Positions 1-6,200 of a stretch of 8,342 nt of DNA are shown in pieces. Each line of letters begins with the position of its first letter. Within the stretch, counting starts at the first letter, position 1. This DNA comes from Candidatus Aerophobota bacterium (lineage in GTDB: Bacteria; Aerophobota; Aerophobia; Aerophobales; AE-B3A): positions 1 through 8,342 of the forward strand of contig JAUWXE010000043.1 in NCBI GenBank assembly GCA_030616535.1, written 5' to 3'. The position numbers and the translations under genes were made by a program. The notes beneath the pieces were generated by a model. That model saw nothing but the letters and a program-made list of their open reading frames with translations. It was not told the origin of the DNA and made no database searches.

Positions 1-707
1 TTAGACTTCCGGTAATGGTCACTTTTGATGGGTTTATTATTTCTCATGCCATGGAGCGGGTAGAGATATTGGAAGATGACGAGGTGAGTCAGTTTATTGG
101 TGAATATAAGAATGCCTATTCGCTTCTTGACGTGGACAGCCCGGTGACCTACGGCCCTCTTGATCTATATGACTATTACTTTGAGCATAAAAGACAACAG
201 ATGGAGGCAATGGAAAGAGCGCCTGGGGTTATTCAAAAAATTGAGAGGGAATTCGGAGATTTGAGTGGTCGCTATTATGATTTAATGGGAAATTATCAAC
301 TGGAGGGAGCGGAGTTGGTTGTTGTAGCTGCCGGTTCCACTGCCGGAACGGTTAAGAGCGTGGTAGAGGAACTAAGAGAGAAGGGTGAGAAAGTGGGTCT
401 TCTCAAAATTAGGATTTTCCGTCCTTTTCCAGCCAAGCAGATCGCAGAGGCCTTAAGAGGTGTGAAAGCAGTGGCTGTTCTGGACCGGAGTGTTTCTTTT
501 GGGGCTCAGGGAGGACCGATCTTTCTGGAGATTAGATCCGCCCTTTTTGATGAGATTAAACCACCAGCCGTGGTAAATTATATTTATGGATTGGGGGGAC
601 GAGACATCGGGATAGATGAAATCAAACGAGTTTATAAAAATCTGGAAAGAATAGCCCAGACTAAAAAAGTAGAGGAGTTAGTTGGTTATCTGGGGCTCAG
701 GGAGTAA
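1..707 (+). CDS. porA: Pyruvate:ferredoxin oxidoreductase, alpha subunit (C-terminal part; 5' end outside window)
   Basis: The reading frame is open from the left edge (first full codon at base 3) to a TAA at 705-707, so the gene is cut by the window. The first Met at 15 is internal, because the codons before it read RLPV and continue a PorA-like LPVMVxxDGFIxSH segment. PorA supplies the pyrimidine-binding and C-terminal transketolase-like domains of POR, which oxidises pyruvate with CoA to acetyl-CoA and CO2 and reduces ferredoxin in the cytoplasm. The C-terminal domain shows VVAAGSTAGTVKSVVEELR, the RIFRPFP segment and VLDRSVSFGAQGGP, all characteristic of this subunit. porB follows after 16 nt, the usual alpha-beta order; the gamma and delta subunits would be expected upstream but cannot be seen. 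A related 2-oxoacid:ferredoxin oxidoreductase alpha subunit is the main alternative. The PorB partner and the FRPFP segment favour pyruvate. Confidence 0.93.
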   Translation, partial: RLPVMVTFDGFIISHAMERVEILEDDEVSQFIGEYKNAYSLLDVDSPVTYGPLDLYDYYFEHKRQQMEAMERAPGVIQKIEREFGDLSGRYYDLMGNYQLEGAELVVVAAGSTAGTVKSVVEELREKGEKVGLLKIRIFRPFPAKQIAEALRGVKAVAVLDRSVSFGAQGGPIFLEIRSALFDEIKPPAVVNYIYGLGGRDIGIDEIKRVYKNLERIAQTKKVEELVGYLGLRE

Positions 708-711
708 AAAT

Positions 712-718
712 AAGGAGG
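712..718 (+). promoter_or_regulatory. Ribosome binding site deciding the porB start
   Basis: AAGGAGG lies 5 nt before the ATG at 724. The frame is also open from an ATG at 682, but that start would lie inside the end of porA and adds 14 residues (beginning MVIWGSGSK) unlike PorB. The ATG at 724 gives a protein starting MPSLKVLSKK and leading quickly into the conserved GGHRLCAGCG segment, so it is preferred. Confidence 0.85.
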
Positions 719-723
719 AAAAG

Positions 724-2763
724 ATGCCATCCCTTAAGGTTTTATCCAAGAAGAGACAATTGCTCACCGGGGGTCACCGGCTCTGTGCCGGCTGTGGTGC
801 CTCCATAATTGTAAGGCAGGTTCTTATGGCCGCCGAAAATCCAGTGGTGATGAGTTGTGCTACCGGGTGTCTGGAGGTAGCTACTACCATTTATCCTTTT
901 ACTGCCTGGAGGATTCCCTGGATTCATTGTGCTTTTGAGAATTCAGCATCTACCTTGTCGGGAGTAGAAGCTGCCTATAGCTGTTTAAAAAAACGGGGTA
1001 AGATCGAGCGCACCATTAAATTCATCGCCTTTGGTGGTGATGGGGGGACTTATGACATAGGACTCCAGGCCTTGTCCGGGGTTCTGGAAAGAGGGCACAA
1101 TCTCCTTTATATCTGCTACGACAATCAAGCTTATATGAATTGCTTAAGTACCTCTTCTTTGATAATGACTAAAGATGGGGTTAAGAGAATAACAGAAGTA
1201 AAAGAAGGAGATGAGGTATATGCCTTTGATCAAAAAACCTATCAGTTAGTTTTGAAAAAATGTAGTGGGGTATTTGACAATGGAATAAAAGATGTTTACG
1301 AACTTACCACTTTGCACCATTCAATAAAGGCAACGGCGAATCATCCTTTTTTGGTTTTAAAAAGAAATGGTAGAGGTAAGAAGAATCATTTTGTTTGGAA
1401 AACAATTTCAGAAATGAAGACGGGAGATGAAATCGTCGTATTGAAAAATTTAGAGAAAGGAAAATCATTTAAATTTGATTTTAATAAAGTAAAAAAGGGA
1501 GACTATAAAGTAAATCGTTTAAACGAGATAGACCTACCAGAATATTCTAGTCCAGATTTGATGAAATATCTTGGTATATGGGTTGGCGATGGCTGGGTAA
1601 GGAATGAAAAAGGAGAGGTAGGATTCGCCCTGCCGGAGAATTCTAGGGCAAGAGAAATCTTAGTTGATCTGCATTCAAAAATCTTTGGGGGAAAAACAAG
1701 AACCGATGAAATGTATGTGCATACAAATTCTGTAAACCTTGCCAGATTTATCGACTCCTTGAGTTTTGGATCTGGAGCGAAAAATAAAATAATTCCACCC
1801 TGGATATTTACTTTACCCCGAGAAGAAAAAGAAAGTTTTGTTCGAGGTTTAATGCTATCAGATGGACACAAGACAGGTAATAGTTCGCGGTATGTCTCAG
1901 CCAGTTATGAACTCCTCAAAGGTCTAAGACTCTTACTGCAGACTATGGGTCTTAGGGTTGGGAAAATACATCAGCAAAGAAAAGAAAAAGGGACAAAATG
2001 TGTGGATAGAGAGCTATTAAGAGACTCCGAGTATGGATATATCTGCTTTAGCGAAAAAGATGAATGGAACACCGAAAAATATCCAAGTCAATATAAGTAT
2101 AAGAATTTTTTAATAGATAACAAGTGTTTTGAGACCGAAAAAGTAAGAAATATAAAATTAATTGGATCAGAGCCAACTTTGGATTTAAGAGTAGAGGGTG
2201 AACATAATTTTATTACCGATGGAATTGTGGCTCACAATACAGGGATCCAGAGATCAAGTGCTACTCCTGAAGGGGCGGCAACTACTACCAGCCCTGTGGG
2301 AAAGGCCATACCGGAGGGAAAGCAAAGACCCCGCAAAGATCTAACCAGGATTGTAGCCGCTCACGATGCTCCCTATGTGGCTCAAGCTAATCCTGCTTAT
2401 TACAATGATTTAATTAAGAAGGTGCAGAAGGCCTTGAGTACAGAGGGTCCAACTTTTATCAATATTCTCTCGCCCTGTCCCCGGGGTTGGAGACATGATC
2501 CTTCTTTGTCCATTCAGATTGCTAAACTGGCAGTCTTAACCGGAGTCTGGCCTCTTTATGAGGTGGAAAAAGGTCAATACAGGATCACTTATCGTCCTAA
2601 AAAGAGACATCCTCTAAGAGAGTGGCTAGAATCCCAGGGAAGATTCAGGCACCTTTTGAGAGATGAGAATAAGGGGATTGTGGAAAGATTAGAAAAAGAG
2701 GTAGAAGAGAAAGAAAAGAGCCTATTAGCCTTAGCGGGGGAGAAAGCTTCTGTGGGAAAGTAG
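724..2763 (+). CDS. porB: Pyruvate:ferredoxin oxidoreductase, beta subunit, interrupted by an intein
   Basis: The TPP and proximal [4Fe-4S] subunit of POR. The precursor is 679 residues. Removing the intein (1141-2238) leaves 313 residues (139 + 174), a normal PorB length. In spliced numbering, cluster ligands are expected at C21 and C24 (CAGCG), C49 (ATGC) and C219 (SPCPRGW). The TPP/Mg motif starts at G105-D106-G107 and ends at D133-N134 through Y137-M138-N139 / T140-G141. The intein breaks the chain between N139 and T140, so the unspliced protein should be unable to bind TPP correctly. The C-extein carries the expected GIQRS, TPEGAATTTSPVGK and ANPAYYNDLI segments. The last about 30 residues are Glu/Lys-rich and look helical or coiled-coil. 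It is probably cotranscribed with porA. Family assignment is firm; substrate specificity for pyruvate rests on overall resemblance. Confidence 0.95.
   Translation: MPSLKVLSKKRQLLTGGHRLCAGCGASIIVRQVLMAAENPVVMSCATGCLEVATTIYPFTAWRIPWIHCAFENSASTLSGVEAAYSCLKKRGKIERTIKFIAFGGDGGTYDIGLQALSGVLERGHNLLYICYDNQAYMNCLSTSSLIMTKDGVKRITEVKEGDEVYAFDQKTYQLVLKKCSGVFDNGIKDVYELTTLHHSIKATANHPFLVLKRNGRGKKNHFVWKTISEMKTGDEIVVLKNLEKGKSFKFDFNKVKKGDYKVNRLNEIDLPEYSSPDLMKYLGIWVGDGWVRNEKGEVGFALPENSRAREILVDLHSKIFGGKTRTDEMYVHTNSVNLARFIDSLSFGSGAKNKIIPPWIFTLPREEKESFVRGLMLSDGHKTGNSSRYVSASYELLKGLRLLLQTMGLRVGKIHQQRKEKGTKCVDRELLRDSEYGYICFSEKDEWNTEKYPSQYKYKNFLIDNKCFETEKVRNIKLIGSEPTLDLRVEGEHNFITDGIVAHNTGIQRSSATPEGAATTTSPVGKAIPEGKQRPRKDLTRIVAAHDAPYVAQANPAYYNDLIKKVQKALSTEGPTFINILSPCPRGWRHDPSLSIQIAKLAVLTGVWPLYEVEKGQYRITYRPKKRHPLREWLESQGRFRHLLRDENKGIVERLEKEVEEKEKSLLALAGEKASVGK
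1141..2238 (+). mobile_element. Intein with LAGLIDADG homing endonuclease in PorB
   Basis: An in-frame 366-residue protein insertion. Splicing residues are visible in intein numbering: Cys1 in block A (CLSTSSLIMTKDG); T65 and H68 in the block B TANHPF segment; D348 and H355 in block F (LDLRVEGEHNF); H365-N366 in block G (GIVAHN), with Thr as the +1 residue. This is a standard class 1 layout. The central endonuclease has two LAGLIDADG-type helices, YLGIWVGDGW with D150 and FVRGLMLSDGH with D241, about 90 residues apart, and a block D KxIP segment (K216) in GAKNKIIPPWI. All catalytic positions are kept, so both splicing and DNA cleavage look intact. Sampled 60-nt lines give roughly 18-43% GC inside the intein and 48-55% in the exteins, consistent with horizontal arrival. 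Boundaries are set by the PorB sequence resuming as YMN/TGIQRS. Confidence 0.95.
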
Positions 2764-2840
2764 TAGTATGGAGAGGATTTATACAGGTACCGAGGGACTT
2801 TCCCCGGACCGAAGGTGGCGCAGCCGGAGCTTTGAAGAAA
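2764..2840. other. GC-rich intergenic patch downstream of porB, function unknown
   Basis: There is no convincing ORF between the porB stop and the heptamer repeats. From about 2785 the sequence becomes GC-rich and holds short self-complementary pieces: ACC-GAA-GGT, GGC-GCA-GCC inside AAG...CTT, and two related stretches, GTACCGAGGG and GGACCGAAGG. It would lie in the porB 3' untranslated region, or downstream of the epimerase on the other strand. I do not recognise a known RNA family, and no classic terminator with a T-run is present. Confidence 0.35.
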
Positions 2841-2923
2841 TGTGAATGGTGAGACGTGAATAGCATTGCGTTGTTCGTCTTAAAGTTTTTTTACCATTCA
2901 CTATTGACCATTCACGATTCACG
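2841..2923. repeat. Inverted arrays of a 7-bp repeat forming a long hairpin
   Basis: The left array at 2841-2861 reads TGTGAAT, GGTGAGA, CGTGAAT. The right array at 2896-2923, on the opposite strand, reads CGTGAAT, CGTGAAT, GGTCAAT, AGTGAAT. All units keep an exact 7-bp period with consensus NGTGAAT. Bases 2842-2861 can pair with 2896-2915 at 17 of 20 positions (one is G-U) around a 34-nt loop that includes a T7 run at 2886-2892. The element lies between convergent genes and overlaps the last codons and stop of the epimerase gene. It resembles the short tandem heptamer repeats scattered through some bacterial genomes. It could also end or stabilise transcripts from both sides. Confidence 0.8.
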
Positions 2924-3871
2924 TTCTTTGAACCAATCTACTGTTTTTTCTAATCCTTCTCTCAAGGCTAGTTGGAGCTGCCAGTCCAGCTCTTTTTTTG
3001 CTTTATCAGTATTTAAAAATATTCTCCTTATTTCTCCCTTTCTTTCTGGAGCGTTGATTGGTTGAACTTTGAAGCCGGTTATCTCTGCTAAAAGCTGGTA
3101 CAAAAGATTGACCGAGCTCCCTTTTCCCGTTCCCACGTTGTAGGCCAAATCATCGGGCGAGCTCGTTTTTTTCTCATTAAGGCTCTTTATCTTTTGACTG
3201 GCGAGCAAGTTGATGTTTACTACCTGGCTAACGTGTATGTAATCTCTTAACTGCTCACCATCCCCGAAAATTTTAGGTCTTTTTCCTCGGAGCATCTGTC
3301 GGGTAAAAATAGCAATCACTCCTGCTTCTCCATAAGGGTCTTGTCGTGGCCCATAGACATTTCCGTACCTTAAAGAAAGGTAATTGAGTCCATAAGTTTT
3401 TCTGTAATAGTGAAGATAATGTTCTATAGTATGCTTTGAAACCCCGTAGGGGGAAAGAGGATTTTTTGGATAATGCTCGTCTACCGGTAGATCGGTAGGT
3501 TCTCCATAAACGACCCCTCCTGATGAGATAAAAACGAAGTTGTTTACCCCGTGTTTTATACAGTTATTTAAAAGATTTAAGGTTCCCAGGATATTCACCT
3601 CTGCATCGAACATAGGCTTTTTTACGGAAACTCTCACATCTATCTGAGCTGCATGATGGTTAACCAGGTTGAACTTTTCCTCGGCAAAAATTTTATCTAA
3701 CCTTTTATCGACGATATCCATTTGATAAAACTTTGCTTTTTCATTGAGGTTCTCTTTCTTTCCACTGGATAGATTATCCACCACCACCACCTTCCAGCCC
3801 TGCTGGAGATACCCATCAACCACATGAGAGCCGATAAAACCAGCTCCTCCGGTTACCAATACCTTTTTCAT
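2912..3871 (-). CDS. NAD-dependent epimerase/dehydratase, UDP-glucose 4-epimerase (GalE) type
   Basis: A 319-residue extended short-chain dehydrogenase, full length for the family. The N-terminal Rossmann motif is TGGAGFIG (residues 7-14), with D32 at the end of the second strand, as expected for NAD binding. The active site shows S117 in SSGGVVYG and the YxxxK pair Y142/K146 in SPYGVSK, followed by LRYGNVYGPRQ, the substrate-loop region GDGEQLRDYIHV and YNVGTG. Members interconvert sugar nucleotides such as UDP-glucose and UDP-galactose; exact substrate and whether it is a 4-epimerase cannot be fixed from sequence. Its ATG overlaps the stop of the upstream thymidylate synthase gene as ATGA (3868-3871), indicating translational coupling as last gene of the minus-strand operon. 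The 3' end lies in the heptamer repeat: the final residues and TGA stop come from repeat units. Confidence 0.9.
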   Translation of the reverse strand: MKKVLVTGGAGFIGSHVVDGYLQQGWKVVVVDNLSSGKKENLNEKAKFYQMDIVDKRLDKIFAEEKFNLVNHHAAQIDVRVSVKKPMFDAEVNILGTLNLLNNCIKHGVNNFVFISSGGVVYGEPTDLPVDEHYPKNPLSPYGVSKHTIEHYLHYYRKTYGLNYLSLRYGNVYGPRQDPYGEAGVIAIFTRQMLRGKRPKIFGDGEQLRDYIHVSQVVNINLLASQKIKSLNEKKTSSPDDLAYNVGTGKGSSVNLLYQLLAEITGFKVQPINAPERKGEIRRIFLNTDKAKKELDWQLQLALREGLEKTVDWFKERES

Positions 3872-4695
3872 ATCGGATTTCCTTTCTTATCCTTTTTCAA
3901 TCTTTTTCTTCCTTCCTCGAAAAAAGGCTCGGCAAAGGAAGTAGACCAAGTTCTCTCCTCAAAGGATCTTTTCCTCAAAGTATCAAGGAAACCCTTAAAA
4001 TCTTTATAGTAAGAGCCATAGATATGGTAACTGTCAGCGATATGGACATATTTGCCTACTTTTATCTTTTTACCTATTTTCTCACTAATTTTCTCTGCCA
4101 TTATTTTTTGTAGCTCGGTAAAGGCAAATATATTCATAAAAGCCGCCTTAAAAGCATCGTTACTTCTAAAATGAACATTTAACTGGAGATGATCCTCAAA
4201 GATCCTTAGCCAAAGGCGTTGCATACAAGGTGGATCGCTACACTTAGGGTCAAGCCAGGCTTTCCAGGTAACCGCTTGAACCCGACGAGTGTACGGCGTC
4301 TCGGATAGCTTGCGGACCACATAATCGATCTGGTCTATGCTCCTTCCTTCAACCTTATAATTAAATAGTCTTTCATGATAGGTATATTCCCATTTCCCTT
4401 CCTCTGGTTTAATCCAATCATCATGCACCCCGTAGATAACCTCCTGTCGATATATCTCTAGATCTTCCAGTCCGGCCGGGAAAGCTCGGTGCAAACGAGG
4501 TTCTTTGAAGGGATGAGTTACCTCCATGATCATCGTGCAGTCCCGGCTGGGAGGATCATTTGGTTTATCATATTCAGTTCTGATCTTTATTCCTTTTTCC
4601 CAGCACTCCACTACCGATTTTTCCCATGCATCAGGCAGGGTTTCACCCTCTACCTTAATAACCGGACAATCGTTTAAAAGGCCTGGTCTACTCAT
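3868..4695 (-). CDS. thyA: Thymidylate synthase, ThyA family, divergent
   Basis: A 275-residue protein with the core thymidylate synthase fold motifs, which methylate dUMP to dTMP using methylene-tetrahydrofolate. Visible residues: paired Arg R137-R138 (YTRR), nucleophile C157 in DPPCMQRL, the phosphate and nucleotide segment RSND (R177-D180), N188 in FMNIF, and H224-x-Y226 in the DSYHIY segment, matching E. coli C146, RSxD, N177 and H207/Y209. N188 favours dUMP over dCMP as substrate. The N-terminal half lacks the usual LLWFLxG folate-site helix and instead has its own region (residues 75-115), as in archaeal/methanogen-type ThyA proteins. A pyrimidine hydroxymethylase is a less likely alternative. 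It starts at ATG 4695, 17 nt after gatA, with AGGAAAA at 4701-4707 as ribosome site, and ends in the epimerase start codon. ThyX would be unrelated. Confidence 0.82.
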   Translation of the reverse strand: MSRPGLLNDCPVIKVEGETLPDAWEKSVVECWEKGIKIRTEYDKPNDPPSRDCTMIMEVTHPFKEPRLHRAFPAGLEDLEIYRQEVIYGVHDDWIKPEEGKWEYTYHERLFNYKVEGRSIDQIDYVVRKLSETPYTRRVQAVTWKAWLDPKCSDPPCMQRLWLRIFEDHLQLNVHFRSNDAFKAAFMNIFAFTELQKIMAEKISEKIGKKIKVGKYVHIADSYHIYGSYYKDFKGFLDTLRKRSFEERTWSTSFAEPFFEEGRKRLKKDKKGNPI

Positions 4696-4712
4696 GGTTC
4701 TTTTCCTGATCC

Positions 4713-6179
4713 CTAGCCGCTAATTTTTGCCCCTCTTTCATGCCACACGGTATTTTGTTCATAAGCATAAGCAATTCTGAGCAGCATAGGTTCGTCAAAT
4801 GGTTTTGCCAGAATCTGAAGACCAATGGGAAGATCGGCTTGGTTAAAACCACAGAGGATGGAGATGCCCGGTATGCCTGCGAGGTTAGCAGATATGGTAA
4901 AAATATCGGAGAGGTACATCTTAAGAGGATCGTCTATTTTTTCCCCTATCTTAAAGGCTACGGTTGGCGAAGTGGGAGTAATTAGGGCATCAAAGTTCTG
5001 AAAAACCCTATCAAAATCTTCCTTAATAAGGGTACGTACTCTTTGAGCCTTTCCATAGTAGTCCTCATAATAGCCCTTACTCAAGACATAAGTTCCCAGC
5101 ATCATCCTTCTTTTTACCTCGTCGCCAAATCCTCCCTGACGGGTTCTTTTATACATATCTATAAGGTTGGTCTCATCCCGAGTTCTGTATCCATATCCCA
5201 CTCCATCGTATCTGGCTAGATTGGAGCTCGCCTCAGCAGTGGCTATGAGATAATAGGTGGCTACGGCGTACTCCGTATGAGGAAGGGATACTTCTTCCAT
5301 TCGAGCTCCTAAGTCTTCCATAACTTTGGTGGCCGCTAAAACTTTCTTTTTTACCTCTTCTTCCATCCCGGGAATGAAATATTCTTGAGGAAGACCTATC
5401 TTTATTCCGTGAAGATCAGGAATAAGGGATCGATGGTAGTCAGGAACAGGGTAATCAAGAGAGGTAGAATCATACAAATCTCTGCCGGAGATTATCTGCA
5501 GAAGATCCGCACAATCGGTAACATCCTTGGTTATAGGGCCAATCTGATCTAAAGACGAGGCAAAAGCTACCAGCCCGTAGCGAGAAACCCGACCATAAGT
5601 GGGTTTCATCCCCACGACTCCACAGAGAGCAGCCGGTTGACGGATAGACCCACCTGTATCTGAACCAAGAGCCAGAGGGGCTTCACCGCTGGCAACCGCT
5701 GCTGCCGATCCCCCACTCGAACCTCCCGGAGTGGTTTCTAGATTCCAGGGATTATGGGTTATTCTAAAGGCAGAATTTTCTGTACTCGATCCCATAGCAA
5801 ACTCATCCATATTGGTCTTGCCTATAATGATGGTTCCTTCCTTTCTTAGTTTCTCTATTACAGTAGCTGAGTAAGGGGGATAGAATCCTTTAAGGATCCG
5901 AGAAGCACAGGTGGTTTCTCCCTTTTCTATACAGATAAGATCCTTAATGGCAATGGGAATCCCGCTAAGCGGTTTTATCTGTTCTCCTTGAGAGATTCTC
6001 TTGTCCCACTGCCTCGCCTGACGGATAGCTCCTTCCTCATCAAGCTTCAGAAAGGCTCCTATTTTATCCTCCACCTTCCTGATGCGCTGAAATATTGAAG
6101 AGATCACCTCTTCAATAGAAACCTCTTTATCCTCAATTAACCTATGGAGCTCATGCGCAGGAAGATCGTAAAGTTGCAA
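4713..6179 (-). CDS. gatA: Glutamyl/aspartyl-tRNA(Gln/Asn) amidotransferase subunit A
   Basis: A 488-residue amidase-signature protein, the usual GatA length. The Ser-cisSer-Lys triad is K79 (PIAIKDL), S154 (TPGGSSGGS) and S178 (GSDTGGSIRQPA), the same numbers as in the well-studied Staphylococcus aureus GatA. KTNMDEFAMGSSTENSA and GYYEDYYGKAQRVR are GatA signatures that set it apart from other amidases. With GatB and GatC it releases ammonia from glutamine to amidate misacylated Glu-tRNA(Gln) or Asp-tRNA(Asn). No gatB or gatC is seen here, so they must lie elsewhere. The start is TTG at 6177-6179: the protein then begins MQLYDLPAHELHRL, where GatA homologues begin, and no in-frame ATG lies nearby. 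It follows the sugar kinase by 21 nt and precedes thyA by 17 nt, in one apparent operon. Confidence 0.95.
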   Translation of the reverse strand: MQLYDLPAHELHRLIEDKEVSIEEVISSIFQRIRKVEDKIGAFLKLDEEGAIRQARQWDKRISQGEQIKPLSGIPIAIKDLICIEKGETTCASRILKGFYPPYSATVIEKLRKEGTIIIGKTNMDEFAMGSSTENSAFRITHNPWNLETTPGGSSGGSAAAVASGEAPLALGSDTGGSIRQPAALCGVVGMKPTYGRVSRYGLVAFASSLDQIGPITKDVTDCADLLQIISGRDLYDSTSLDYPVPDYHRSLIPDLHGIKIGLPQEYFIPGMEEEVKKKVLAATKVMEDLGARMEEVSLPHTEYAVATYYLIATAEASSNLARYDGVGYGYRTRDETNLIDMYKRTRQGGFGDEVKRRMMLGTYVLSKGYYEDYYGKAQRVRTLIKEDFDRVFQNFDALITPTSPTVAFKIGEKIDDPLKMYLSDIFTISANLAGIPGISILCGFNQADLPIGLQILAKPFDEPMLLRIAYAYEQNTVWHERGAKISG

Positions 6180-6186
6180 TTGAATT

Positions 6187-6191
6187 TCCTT
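6187..6191 (-). promoter_or_regulatory. Ribosome binding site supporting the gatA TTG start
   Basis: Read on the minus strand, AAGGA lies 7 nt upstream of the TTG start codon. This spacing supports initiation at TTG rather than at an internal ATG. Confidence 0.7.
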
Positions 6192-6200
6192 AACCCTTAA

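Noticed and set aside
682..723. Upstream ATG at 682 as porB start
   Set aside because: It lies inside porA, adds non-PorB residues, and has no good ribosome site; the ATG at 724 has AAGGAGG and leads into the conserved N-terminus.
1503..1871. 122-codon minus-strand ORF inside the intein
   Set aside because: Antisense shadow of the endonuclease coding frame, with no ribosome site or recognisable domain.
2785..2835. RNase P-like or riboswitch-like RNA on the minus strand
   Set aside because: GGGGAAAGTCC recalls a conserved RNase P segment, but the surrounding conserved parts are missing and the next bases are porB coding sequence. No known riboswitch core is recognisable.
2886..2892. T7 run as a rho-independent terminator for porB
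   Set aside because: No stable GC-rich hairpin lies directly before it; the run sits in the loop of the heptamer hairpin.
2841..2923. CRISPR array
   Set aside because: The units are only 7 bp, contiguous with no spacers, and occur in inverted orientation.
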